Positions 54,591 to 62,873 of a stretch of 64,000 nt of DNA are shown here, piece by piece (the stretch's first letter is position 1; each line of letters opens with the position of its first letter). Source of the stretch: an uncultured Subdoligranulum sp. (GTDB lineage Bacteria > Bacillota > Clostridia > Oscillospirales > Ruminococcaceae); contig UQZO01000005.1 of assembly GCA_900545545.1 (NCBI GenBank), positions 1 through 64,000 of the forward strand. Reading direction: 5' to 3'. The position numbers and the translations under genes were made by a program. The notes under the pieces were generated by a model. The model did not search any database. It worked only from the letters and a program-made list of their open reading frames with translations, and was not told the origin of the DNA.

Positions 54591-55629
54591 ACAGAAAGAA
54601 AACAGCCGGAGATAAGGAGCTAGGAACTCCAAGAGAAGCCACTTTCCAAAGGTACCCACCACAAAGACCGATCGTGAACAGATCGACATCTTAAAGCAGA
54701 TTTTCTAAAGTTCTTCACAACGAAAATTCTTTAAGATCCAAAGGAAAGATCAAACTTCTTTCTAAAAGCTGGTTTGAAAAACATCTTCTTCTGAAAAATC
54801 CTTTTACAAAGAGCGATGGCTCTTCTAAAAGTAAGTAAGAAAAGATACTTATCAGACAAAGGTTTTTAGTTAAAAAGAAAAAAGATCTTACCAAAAAATC
54901 TTATCAGAAGAATCGTAAAAAGAACAAACAGAAACACTTTAAGGACTCCGATCCAGAAGCACGAGGGCAGTATGGGAAACCGGAAAGATGATGTAAAGGC
55001 CGCCGGCAGGATTCGCAAGGAAGGAGGCTCAAGTCCAATGGCAAACTTTAAAGATCCCATTCATCACCGGCGGGCCTGGGCCTGCTGACGCGAAAGAACC
55101 ACATCGAAAGCCGCAGGTCGTAACCTGTAAAAGATTTATACCAAATGATGGTTGGTTCACAACAAAATGTGTTAGCAGACTCAGGGTCCCGTCAAACTAA
55201 GACCCCTAGCATAGAATATAGATTAGGATGAAAGAAGGCTGGTAGATGATGAAAGCCACCACCCCGCCGAACAGGATATACCTGAATTTCACCTGATCAA
55301 CAAGGAGAAACTCCAATGTACTAGAGTTAAGAGGATTTTTCCTCAGCATCAAACCCCTACCCCCAGGAACGATCTCAGTAACCGCAAAGTTCTACTCCGT
55401 TCCACAAATGCTTTTCAGCAAATAACGAACCAGAGGGTAAGTCCAATGTACTAGATGTACTACGGTTAGCCAAGATCCTGAAAGGGCAAGTAATTCGCAT
55501 AAAGATAGGATGAGGTACTCATGACGATGAGTAAACAGTCCGAAAAATAACGAACAAGGGTTATGAGGCTATGACTCCGAAGAAGTAAGACCGCCGGGGC
55601 TGTACAGAAATGTACGGCCCCGGCTTTTT
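54591..55629 (+). ncRNA. Candidate large structured non-coding RNA, about 1.04 kb, unknown class
   Basis: This gene-free stretch lies between a promoter-like sequence and a strong terminator on the same strand. It has no reading frame with coding character and is much poorer in G+C than its surroundings (by hand count about 33% in 54781-54840 and 47% in 55081-55140). Many local hairpins are visible: 9-bp stem 54688-54696/54729-54737; nested stems 54801-54805/54827-54831 and 54809-54814/54819-54824; 55114-55118/55123-55127; 55331-55335/55340-55344; 55516-55522/55527-55533. TCCAATGTACTAGA occurs at 55312-55325 and 55442-55455, and AAGTCCAATG at 55031-55040 and 55439-55448. Size and A-rich joining segments resemble OLE, GOLLD or ROOL RNAs, but no family was recognised. 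RNase P RNA and tmRNA are too short. Confidence 0.7.
55593..55629 (+). terminator. Terminator of the large RNA
   Basis: A 13-bp stem with one U-G pair (55593-55605 with 55612-55624), a 6-base loop and five T. The T-run exists only on the + strand, which sets the direction of transcription. Confidence 0.92.
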
Positions 55630-55672
55630 GGGTATTTTGGGGTAACAGAGATCTTTCCCCTTCCCCACCGAC

Positions 55673-55714
55673 AAAAAGACACCGGCCCGCAGTTTTGCGG
55701 GTCGGCGCTTTTTT
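55673..55714. terminator. Bidirectional terminator downstream of the GNAT gene
   Basis: A long GC-rich stem (about 55678-55690 with 55697-55708) flanked by five A on the left and six T on the right; it ends the minus-strand GNAT transcript. Confidence 0.85.
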
Positions 55715-55729
55715 AATGTATCCGTTTTT

Positions 55730-56203
55730 TCAGAGCATACACCGCATGGTGCGGTTGGCCTCCACAAAATCGTGGGCTTCGTACAGCTCAATGGCCGTGC
55801 TGTTCTGGGACAGCACGTTCAGCTCCAGGTATTCCAGGCGGCGGTCCCGCGCCCAGCGCTTGGCCGCGCCCAACAGCGAGCTGCCGATGCCCTGGCAGCG
55901 CTTGTCCCGTGCCACCACCAGATCATGGAGGCTGGCGTAGCGATGGGGCAGCACGCAGCTGAACGCCGGGGTCCAGCCCGCGTACACCACCAGTGCCAGG
56001 CCCACCACGGTGCCCTCCTGTTCCGCCAGCAGAAAATCCGCGTCCGGCGCCTCGATAAATTGTTGGATGGGTTCTTCCTCCCGCGGGGCAGCGCAGAAAA
56101 ACTCCGGCTGCAGATCCACGAGTTCTTCATCCAGCACACGGTAGAGTGCCAGAATGGACGGTAAATCCGCGGTGGTGGCGGAACGGATGACAGTTTTAGG
56201 CAT
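55730..56203 (-). CDS. GNAT-family N-acetyltransferase
   Basis: 157 residues. The acetyl-CoA-binding motif A is LHDLVVARDKRCQGIGSSLLGAA (R/Q-x-x-G-x-G/A type), and the C-terminal LELNVLSQNSTAIELYEAHDFVEANRTMRCML is typical of RimI-like GNATs. It would transfer an acetyl group to an amine of an unknown substrate. The ATG at 56203 has a GAGGGGG site; the frame is open into the leader upstream. The gene has its own promoter and a leader able to form alternative hairpins. Confidence 0.88.
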   Translation of the reverse strand: MPKTVIRSATTADLPSILALYRVLDEELVDLQPEFFCAAPREEEPIQQFIEAPDADFLLAEQEGTVVGLALVVYAGWTPAFSCVLPHRYASLHDLVVARDKRCQGIGSSLLGAAKRWARDRRLEYLELNVLSQNSTAIELYEAHDFVEANRTMRCML

Positions 56204-56336
56204 GGCAGTAAGCCCCCTCTCTGAAGATGCGGTGATACAAAAAGACAGCGCGCGGCCGCCGGGGCCTGCCGTTCCCGTCAAGGACGGCCGGTCCTGACAA
56301 CGCCGCATCGCTGTCTTGGTTGCCTTGGCGGCGTTG
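56204..56336 (-). promoter_or_regulatory. Candidate attenuator or riboswitch leader of the GNAT gene
   Basis: On the minus strand a perfect 10-bp stem ACAACGCCGC/GCGGCGTTGT (56328-56337 with 56297-56306) encloses the left arm of a second stem AGACAGCG/CGCTGTCT (56309-56316 with 56243-56250) that is followed by five T. The two cannot form freely together, as in an anti-terminator/terminator pair. A third inverted repeat (56277-56285 with 56291-56298) overlaps the first. No known riboswitch class or T-box sequence was recognised. Confidence 0.55.
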
Positions 56337-56342
56337 TAGTCG

Positions 56343-56370
56343 ATTACAGCACTCCGCCGGAAATGGACAA
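56343..56370 (-). promoter_or_regulatory. Promoter of the GNAT leader
   Basis: TTGTCC (complement of 56365-56370), a 16-bp spacer that includes an extended TGC, and TGTAAT (complement of 56343-56348). It lies directly after the stop codon of the 77-residue gene. Confidence 0.6.
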
Positions 56371-56374
56371 TTCC

Positions 56375-56608
56375 TTACTTGATCTCCTGGATCGTGTAGG
56401 TGAAGCCGTACTCTTCCTGCAGCTTCTTGACGGCAGGCTCGCAGTCCTCGATGAAGGTGGGAGCGTAGACACTCTGGCCGTTATGGGCCTTCTTGTACTC
56501 TTCCACGATCTCATTGAGCTTGTTCCAGCCTTCGTCGGCCTTGACCTGGTCCATATCCTTGGGGAAGTCGATGATAAATTCGCGATGTTTGGGAATGCGT
56601 GCTTTCAT
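56375..56608 (-). CDS. Small hypothetical protein, 77 residues
   Basis: A compact, charged protein without membrane segments or cysteine pairs apart from one cysteine (MKARIPKHREFIIDFPKDMD at the start). It has a good AGGAGTG ribosome site and normal codon use for the region, so it is probably real. I do not recognise the family. It lies between tatD and the GNAT leader on the same strand. Confidence 0.7.
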   Translation of the reverse strand: MKARIPKHREFIIDFPKDMDQVKADEGWNKLNEIVEEYKKAHNGQSVYAPTFIEDCEPAVKKLQEEYGFTYTIQEIK

Positions 56609-56665
56609 GGTTGATTCACTCCTGGTTGTTTTATGAAAATATACATTTCGTATATTATCACGATT

Positions 56666-57460
56666 TTATACAATATTGAAGCATTTCCGGGCGTTTTCCG
56701 CCGTGCGGTCCAGTACCGCCTGGGCATCCATCTGCCAGATGGTGCCGATGTAGGCCGCCACATGGGCAATGTTGCGGCTGTCGTTGCGGCGGCCGCGCAC
56801 CGGTTCAGGCGCCATATAGGGGCAGTCGGTTTCCAGCACCGCCCACTGGGGGTCGATGGCGGCCAGCACCTTGGCAGCCCGCTTGGCTCCCTTGTAGGTC
56901 ACAGCGCCGCCGAAGCCCAGGTACATCCCCTGCCCCGTCAGCCAGGCCGCGTCCTCGGCGCTGCCGCTGTAGCAGTGCAGAACCCCGCGGGGCTTGTATT
57001 TCCGCAGCAGTTCATACATTTCGGCGTGGGCTTCCCGGTCGTGGACCGACACCGGCAGATCCAGCTCGGCAGCCAGCTGCAGCTGGGCCTCAAACAGGTC
57101 GTACTGTTCCTGCCGGGGCACCGGCCAGTGATGGTCGAGGCCAATCTCCCCCACCGCTACCACGGCCTTATCCTCGAACAGCGGGCGCAGCGCGTTGAGT
57201 TCAGCCCGCCAGTCGCCATGGTAGACCGTGACGGTGGCGGCGTCCTCCTCGATGAGGCTTTCGGGGTGGATACCCAGGGCCGCGTGGAAATAGGGCACCG
57301 TGCGGGCCAGTTCCAGTACCAAGGGCGCATCCCCCGAATGGGTGGCACATTCCAGCACCCCGGTCACGCCGCCTTCCGGCAGTGCGGCCAGCAGTTCGGC
57401 GCGGTCGGCGTCGAATTGATGGGAGCTGTAATGGGCATGGGTATCAAAGATATTGTGCAT
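56666..57460 (-). CDS. tatD: TatD-family metal-dependent hydrolase
   Basis: 264 residues, amidohydrolase TIM barrel. Metal ligands are in FDTHAHYSS, GEIGLDHHW, VSVHDREAH, LHCYSGSAEDA and LETDCPYMAPEPVRGRRN. TatD proteins act as deoxyribonucleases or on other phosphoesters. The ATG at 57460 follows GGAG placed right after the EamA gene end. metG followed by tatD is common in Firmicutes; here the EamA gene sits between them. Confidence 0.94.
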   Translation of the reverse strand: MHNIFDTHAHYSSHQFDADRAELLAALPEGGVTGVLECATHSGDAPLVLELARTVPYFHAALGIHPESLIEEDAATVTVYHGDWRAELNALRPLFEDKAVVAVGEIGLDHHWPVPRQEQYDLFEAQLQLAAELDLPVSVHDREAHAEMYELLRKYKPRGVLHCYSGSAEDAAWLTGQGMYLGFGGAVTYKGAKRAAKVLAAIDPQWAVLETDCPYMAPEPVRGRRNDSRNIAHVAAYIGTIWQMDAQAVLDRTAENARKCFNIV

Positions 57461-57463
57461 GGT

Positions 57464-58408
57464 TTACTCCGTTTTGGGGCGCGGGGCGCGGTTGACGAGA
57501 AAGATGCCGCCGCAGACCAGCGCCAGCGCCGCCAGATAATTCCACTCCCACAGCGGTTCGCCGTTGAGCAGCGCCGACAGCAGCACGTTCATGACCGGGA
57601 TGATCAGCCCGAACACGCTGATACGGGATACGGGGTTGTTTTTCATCAGCAGCGCCCACAGCACATAACCGGCGCCCGAGATGAACGCCAGGAACAGCAG
57701 CACCGGGATGCCCGCCGCACTCTGGGGATGCAGGCTGCCGCCCAGCGCAAAGCCCAGCAGGGCCAGGGCCAGGCCGCCCACGCCCAGGTTCAGGCAGCAG
57801 ACGGAAAAGCTGTCGGCTTTGCGGGTGACGGCCTTGTTCCAGGGGCCTGCCACCGTGAAGATGCAGGCCGCCAGGAGCATGTAGACCATCCCCTGCACGC
57901 TGCCGCCGCCGTGGTTGCCCAGGGTGACCACCAGCACGCCGCCGAAGCCCAGCACACAGCCAAGGGCCTTGGCGGGGGTCATACGGTCGGCCTTGCCATA
58001 GAGAAAGTGGGCCAGAATGACGCCGAGAAAGCTCTGGGTACTGTTGAGGATGCCCCCCAGCGCGCCGGTAAGCAGCGCCACCGCCGAGTAGTAGAAGAAA
58101 TACTGGGCAGCGGTCTGCCACAACCCCAGGGCGCAGCATTCCGCCAGCACCCGGCCACAGGGCATGGGCAGCGGCTTGCGGTTCAGTGCCAGACCGCACA
58201 CCCAGACCAGTACGGCGCTGAGCATGAAGCGCACCCCGGCAAAGCAGAGGATGGACGGCGTATCGGCGGCATCGATGGCAAACAGGCGGTAGCCCATCTT
58301 GATGAAGGGAAACGCCGCGCCCCACAACACGTTGCAGAGGATGGCCATGGCCACCGCCGCAGCGGGCGCCGCAAAGAACGCGTCCAGTTTTGAGGGTTCT
58401 GTTTTCAA
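57464..58408 (-). CDS. EamA/DMT-superfamily transporter (TTG start)
   Basis: 314 residues with ten predicted transmembrane helices in two EamA repeats (AILCNVLWGAAFPFIKMGY; LAFISGAGYVLWALLMKNN). DMT members export metabolites or amino acids; the substrate is unknown. No ATG lies at the right place. TTG at 58408 has GGGGA seven bases upstream and gives the expected N-terminus. It begins 25 bases after the metG stop and ends three bases before tatD, so the three are probably cotranscribed. Confidence 0.88.
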   Translation of the reverse strand: MKTEPSKLDAFFAAPAAAVAMAILCNVLWGAAFPFIKMGYRLFAIDAADTPSILCFAGVRFMLSAVLVWVCGLALNRKPLPMPCGRVLAECCALGLWQTAAQYFFYYSAVALLTGALGGILNSTQSFLGVILAHFLYGKADRMTPAKALGCVLGFGGVLVVTLGNHGGGSVQGMVYMLLAACIFTVAGPWNKAVTRKADSFSVCCLNLGVGGLALALLGFALGGSLHPQSAAGIPVLLFLAFISGAGYVLWALLMKNNPVSRISVFGLIIPVMNVLLSALLNGEPLWEWNYLAALALVCGGIFLVNRAPRPKTE

Positions 58409-58433
58409 ATAGGGTCCCCTTTTCCGGTGCCGA

Positions 58434-60446
58434 TCAGTGGATGCGGGCGCCCGCAGGGACGTTATCGGGATAGAAAGCGATGGCGCAGCCGCCGTCCACA
58501 TCGGTATCGGCCGCTACGATCATGCCCTCGCTGACATACTTGCCCTTCATCATGGGGCGGGGGGCCAGGTTGGCCACGATGCCCACCTTTTTGCCGATGA
58601 GGTCCTCGGGGGCAAACCACTTGGCAATGCCGGAGAGGATGCAACGCTCCCGCTCGCCGTCAAAGACGGTGAGGTGCAGCAGCTTCTTGCTCTCCTTCAT
58701 CCGCTCGCAGGCGCGGATCTCGGCCACCCGCATCTCCACCTTGCAGAAGGTATCGAAGTCGATCTCCGCCTCATGATCGCCGATGAGTTCGGCGCTGGCT
58801 GCGGCAGTCCCGGTCTTTTCCGGTTCCGCCGGGGCCTGGGCGGCCTGGGCAGCAGCCTTCTGGGCTGCTTCCAGCGCTTCCAGCTCGGCCAGTTCCTTGG
58901 CGGTATCAATGCGGGGGAAGATGTTCTCGCCCTTGTGCAGGGTGGCGGTGACGGGCAGCGTGCCGAAAGCGGCGGCGCTGTCCCAGGTCTTGCCCTCGTC
59001 CGCCACATTCAGCTGGGCGAAGATCTTCACGCAGGTATCGGGCATGAACGGCTGCAGCAGCACGGTGCAGATGCGCAGCGTCTCGGCCAGGTTGTAAAGC
59101 ACGCGGGCCAGGCGGGGCTTGGTCTCCTCGTTCTTGGCCAGGACCCAGGGCGCGGTGGCGTCGATATACTTGTTGGCCGCGTCGATGACCTCGAACACAT
59201 CGGCCAGGCCATTCTGGAAGGCATAGGCTTCCATATCGGCCTCATAGCGGGCACGCAGGCCCTTGGCCTTCTCCAGCAGGGCGTCGTCCTCGGGGCCGGC
59301 GGCCTGGTTCTCCGGCAGGGTGCCGCCGAAGTACTTGTCCGCCATAGCCGTGGTGCGGGACAGCAGGTTGCCCAGGTCGTTGGCCAGGTCCATATTGATG
59401 CGGTTGATCAGCAGCTCGTTGGAGAAGTTGCCGTCGGAACCGAAGGGGAAATCCCGGAGCAGGAAGTAACGCAGGGCGTCGGCGCTGTAGCGCTCGGCCA
59501 GCAGGTAGGGGTCCACCACGTTGCCCTTGGACTTGGACATCTTGCCGCCGTCCAGCAGCAGCCAGCCGTGGCCGTAGACGTGCTTGGGCAGGGGCATATC
59601 CATGCTCATGAGCATGGCGGGCCAGATGATGGAGTGGAAGCGGACGATCTCCTTGCCGATGAAGTGGACGTCGGCAGGCCAGAAGGTGCTGTAATCGCTC
59701 TCGGGGTAGCGGTCATTCATGAAGCCCAGCGCCGTGGTGTAGTTGAACAGGGCGTCGATCCAGACGTAGACCACATGGTTGGGGTCAAAGTCCACCGGCA
59801 CGCCCCACTTGAAGCTGGTGCGGGAAACGCACAGATCGTCCAGGCCCGGGTCGATGAAGTTGTGCACCATCTCGTTGACGCGGGAACGGGGCAGCAGGAA
59901 GTCGGTGTTGACCAGCAGGTCACGCACACGGTCGGCATACTTGGAAAGACGGAAGAAGTAGGCTTCCTCCTCGGCATCCACCACGGGGCGGCCGCAGTCG
60001 GGGCAGCAGCCGTTGACCAGCTGGCTCTCGGTCCAGAAGCTCTCGCAGGGGGTGCAGTACTTGCCCTTGTATTTGCCCTTGTAGATATCGCCCTTCTCAT
60101 ACATCTTCTTGAAGATCTTCTGAATGGCGCTGACATGGTAGTCGTCGGTGGTGCGGATGAAACGGTCATAGCTGATGTTCATCAGCTTCCACAGATCCTT
60201 GACGCCCTTGGGGCCTTCCACGATGTTATCCACAAACTGCTGGGGGGTAACACCGGCCTCCTTGGCCTTGAGTTCGATCTTCTGGCCGTGCTCGTCGGTG
60301 CCGGTCAGGAACATGACGTTGTACCCCTGCAGGCGCTTATAGCGGGCCATGGCGTCGGTGGCGACGGTGCAGTAGGTGTGGCCGATGTGCAGCTTGTCGC
60401 TGGGATAGTAGATCGGCGTTGTGATGTAGAATTTTTTCTGTTCCAT
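58434..60446 (-). CDS. metG: Methionyl-tRNA synthetase with C-terminal tRNA-binding domain
   Basis: 670 residues, class I. The HIGH motif is PSDKLHIGHTYC near residue 15, zinc-type cysteines are in CTPCESFW ... CCPDCG, and KMSKS is GGKMSKSKGNVVDP near 300. The anticodon domain is followed by a Lys/Ala-rich linker and an EMAP-like OB-fold at about 565-670 (FCKVEMRVAEI, ILSGIAKWF, VANLAPRPMMKGKYVSEGM). The ATG at 60446 has a GAGGAAGG site. It lies 31 bases downstream of the racemase gene. Confidence 0.97.
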   Translation of the reverse strand: MEQKKFYITTPIYYPSDKLHIGHTYCTVATDAMARYKRLQGYNVMFLTGTDEHGQKIELKAKEAGVTPQQFVDNIVEGPKGVKDLWKLMNISYDRFIRTTDDYHVSAIQKIFKKMYEKGDIYKGKYKGKYCTPCESFWTESQLVNGCCPDCGRPVVDAEEEAYFFRLSKYADRVRDLLVNTDFLLPRSRVNEMVHNFIDPGLDDLCVSRTSFKWGVPVDFDPNHVVYVWIDALFNYTTALGFMNDRYPESDYSTFWPADVHFIGKEIVRFHSIIWPAMLMSMDMPLPKHVYGHGWLLLDGGKMSKSKGNVVDPYLLAERYSADALRYFLLRDFPFGSDGNFSNELLINRINMDLANDLGNLLSRTTAMADKYFGGTLPENQAAGPEDDALLEKAKGLRARYEADMEAYAFQNGLADVFEVIDAANKYIDATAPWVLAKNEETKPRLARVLYNLAETLRICTVLLQPFMPDTCVKIFAQLNVADEGKTWDSAAAFGTLPVTATLHKGENIFPRIDTAKELAELEALEAAQKAAAQAAQAPAEPEKTGTAAASAELIGDHEAEIDFDTFCKVEMRVAEIRACERMKESKKLLHLTVFDGERERCILSGIAKWFAPEDLIGKKVGIVANLAPRPMMKGKYVSEGMIVAADTDVDGGCAIAFYPDNVPAGARIH

Positions 60447-60477
60447 GTGCGATTCCTTCCTCTTTGCGTAGTCTGTA

Positions 60478-61170
60478 TCAGAATCCGACGGGCGTCACGC
60501 CGCAGGCCAGCAAAGCATGGCGGCAGATGACCTCGGTACTGTCGATAAAAAAGTTATCCAGGTGCTCGTCCCGCTTGACGAGGCTGAGTTCGGTGCAGCC
60601 CAGCACCGCCATGTCGCAGCCCTGGCCTTTCAGGTCCGCCACAGCGGAAGCAAACTTCACCATATTGGCGCGGCGGCCTTTCTTGATGTCGTCATAGATG
60701 ACGGAGGTAATGCCCTTCTGGTGTTCCGGCGAGGGCTGCGCCCACCCGATGCCCACCCGCTGGCAGGCCAGCTGGTAGGTTTCGGCCAGCAGCGTGCCCT
60801 CGGTGGCCAGGATGCCCAGTTTGGTGCATCCGGCGGCCTTGGCGTCCTCCACCGTAAGGCGGGGCATATTCAGCACCGGCACCGGCAGAGCCTCGGCCAG
60901 GCGGTCGTAAAAATAGTGGGCGGTGTTGCAGGCGATGGCCAGCACGGTGGCGCCGTAGTTGACCAGGCTGAAACCGTCCTGCTCCATGACGGCGAAGGGG
61001 TCCTCTTTGCTTTGGCCCAGAATAAACGCCGTGCGGTCGGGCGTCGACGCGCGCGACGAGATGACAATGTCGAGATGATCCTGATCGCAGGTGGCGGGGG
61101 TATGGTCGATCAGCATCTGATAGAGGTAGCAGCTGGCGGCAGGGCCCAGCCCACCCAGGATGCCCAGCAC
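60478..61170 (-). CDS. Aspartate/glutamate racemase family protein
   Basis: 230 residues from the GTG at 61170. The two catalytic cysteines are in LAIACNTAHYF and AVLGCTELSLV, and GILGGLGPAAS is the typical N-terminal loop. The family racemises aspartate or glutamate without cofactor. GTG 61170 has no ribosome site. An AAAGGAGG site stands eight bases before an in-frame ACG at 61200, about 30 bases after the predicted transcription start, so the real protein may begin ten residues earlier at this unusual codon. It could supply D-aspartate. Confidence 0.85.
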   Translation of the reverse strand: MLGILGGLGPAASCYLYQMLIDHTPATCDQDHLDIVISSRASTPDRTAFILGQSKEDPFAVMEQDGFSLVNYGATVLAIACNTAHYFYDRLAEALPVPVLNMPRLTVEDAKAAGCTKLGILATEGTLLAETYQLACQRVGIGWAQPSPEHQKGITSVIYDDIKKGRRANMVKFASAVADLKGQGCDMAVLGCTELSLVKRDEHLDNFFIDSTEVICRHALLACGVTPVGF

Positions 61171-61235
61171 GGGTTTGCGCGGTGTATCATTTTGCGGCGT
61201 GGCGCACCCCTCCTTTATACACTAAGATATTGTAT

Positions 61236-61264
61236 ATTATAAGCCGCCGGGCGGGAATATGCAA
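61236..61264 (-). promoter_or_regulatory. Promoter of the racemase-metG gene run
   Basis: TTGCAT (complement of 61259-61264), a 17-bp spacer and a perfect TATAAT (complement of 61236-61241). Confidence 0.8.
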
Positions 61265-61273
61265 GCCAAATGC

Positions 61274-61307
61274 AAAACAAAAGGCAGCCCGCCGAAGCGG
61301 ACTGCCT
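61274..61307 (-). terminator. Terminator of rny
   Basis: An 11-bp stem with one G-U pair (61282-61292 with 61297-61307), TTCG-type loop, followed on the minus strand by TTTGTTTT. Confidence 0.88.
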
Positions 61308-61316
61308 GAAAAGTTG

Positions 61317-62873
61317 TTATTTTGCGTACTCGGTAGCGCGGCTCTCGCGGATGACGCTGACCTTGATCTGGCCGGGGTAATCCAGCTCGCTCTCGATCTT
61401 TTTGGCCACGTTGCGTGCCAGCAGCACCACCTGGTCGTCGCTGACCTTGTCCGGCTGGACCAGGATGCGCACCTCGCGGCCTGCCTGCACGGCATAGGAG
61501 CTCTCGACGCCCTCGAAGCCGTTGCAGAGGGCTTCCAGCGTTTCCAGACGCTTGATATAGCTCTCCATATTCTCGCGGCGGGCACCGGGACGGGCGGCGG
61601 AGATGGCGTCGGCGGCCATGATGATGAACGCCAGCGTCGTCTTGGGCTCCACATCGCCGTGGTGGGCTTCCACCGCGTGGATGATCTGGGGATTCTCGCG
61701 GTACTTCTTGCAGATATCCACACCGATCTGGACATGGCTGCCCTCGATCTCGTGGTCCAGCGCCTTGCCGATATCATGCAGCAGACCGGCGCGGCGGGCC
61801 ATCTGGACGTTGATGCCCAGTTCGCCAGCCATCAGGCCGGCCAGCCAGGCCACCTCGATGGAGTGGTTGAGCACGTTCTGGCCAAAGCTGGTGCGGTACT
61901 TCAGGCGACCGATGAGCTTGACCAGGTCGGGATGCAGGCTGTGGATGCCCAGATCCATGACAGCCTTCTCGCCTTCCCGCTTCATCTGGATCTCCAGTTC
62001 GCGGCGGCACTTCTCCACGGTCTCCTCGATGCGGGCCGGATGGATACGGCCGTCGGCGATCAGGCGCTCCAGAGCCATGCGGGCCACCTCGCGGCGGGTC
62101 TGGTCAAAGCTGGAGAGGGTGATGGCTTCCGGCGTATCATCGATGATGAGGTCGCACCCGGTGGCCGTTTCCAGCGCACGGATATTGCGGCCCTCACGGC
62201 CTATGATGCGGCCCTTCATCTCGTCGCTGGGCAGCGGCACCACGCTGACGGTGGCTTCGCTGGTGGCATCGGCGGCGCAGCGGGCAATGGCCTGGCCCAC
62301 CAGATCACGGGCGATCTGGTCGCACTCGTCCTTCATGTTGGCCTGGTAGGCGCTGATCTTCATCGCCTTTTCGTGGGTCAGCTCGTCGTCCACCTGCTTG
62401 AGCAGCACGGCGCGGGCATCCTCTTTGGTCATGGCAGCGATGGTTTCCAGTTTCTCAGTCTGGCGCAGTTTCAGCTGTTCCAGCTCGTCGAGGCGGGCTT
62501 CCACCGTTTCGCTGCGGCGCTTGAGCTCTTCCTCTTTCCGTTCCAGGGCGGCGGTGCGCTTATCCAGCGCTTCCTCCTTCTGGTCCATGCGGCGCTCCTG
62601 GCGGGTCACTTCCGCACGGCGGTCCTTGATCTCCTTGTCGGCCTCGCTCTTGAGCTTGAAGGCCTCATCCTTGGCTTCGATGATGGTTTCCTTGCGTTTC
62701 TGCTCGGCAGCCTTGATGGCATCATTCACGATGCGCTTGGCTTCTTCCTCGGCAGAGCCGAGTTTTGCCTCTGCGGTGCGCTTGCGGTTTTCCCCACCAA
62801 GGTAAAAACAAAGCGCCCCGACAATGGCTGCGACGACAAGGACCAGCACCACAACAACAATGGGTGGCAACAT
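61317..62873 (-). CDS. rny: Ribonuclease Y
   Basis: 518 residues. A membrane-anchored endoribonuclease that starts mRNA decay in Firmicutes. An N-terminal transmembrane helix (about 3-24) is followed by a long coiled coil, a KH domain (about 205-270; MKGRIIGREGRNIRALE with the GxxG loop) and an HD domain (about 330-430; HSIEVAWLAG, LLHDIGKALDHE, HHGD). AAGGAG lies 11 bases before the ATG at 62873; the GTG at 62885 is too close to that site. Confidence 0.96.
   Translation of the reverse strand: MLPPIVVVVLVLVVAAIVGALCFYLGGENRKRTAEAKLGSAEEEAKRIVNDAIKAAEQKRKETIIEAKDEAFKLKSEADKEIKDRRAEVTRQERRMDQKEEALDKRTAALERKEEELKRRSETVEARLDELEQLKLRQTEKLETIAAMTKEDARAVLLKQVDDELTHEKAMKISAYQANMKDECDQIARDLVGQAIARCAADATSEATVSVVPLPSDEMKGRIIGREGRNIRALETATGCDLIIDDTPEAITLSSFDQTRREVARMALERLIADGRIHPARIEETVEKCRRELEIQMKREGEKAVMDLGIHSLHPDLVKLIGRLKYRTSFGQNVLNHSIEVAWLAGLMAGELGINVQMARRAGLLHDIGKALDHEIEGSHVQIGVDICKKYRENPQIIHAVEAHHGDVEPKTTLAFIIMAADAISAARPGARRENMESYIKRLETLEALCNGFEGVESSYAVQAGREVRILVQPDKVSDDQVVLLARNVAKKIESELDYPGQIKVSVIRESRATEYAK

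Noticed and set aside
54866..55060. A minus-strand 64-codon frame inside the large RNA
   Set aside because: No ribosome site, atypical composition (Phe/Leu-rich from the A-rich plus strand), and opposite to the promoter-terminator direction of the RNA.
54591..55629. RNase P RNA, tmRNA, 6S RNA or a group I or group II intron as identity of the large RNA
   Set aside because: It is far longer than RNase P, tmRNA or 6S RNA, and I could not find a domain V-type hairpin, an intron-encoded protein or the group I core segments. A covariance-model search would still be decisive.
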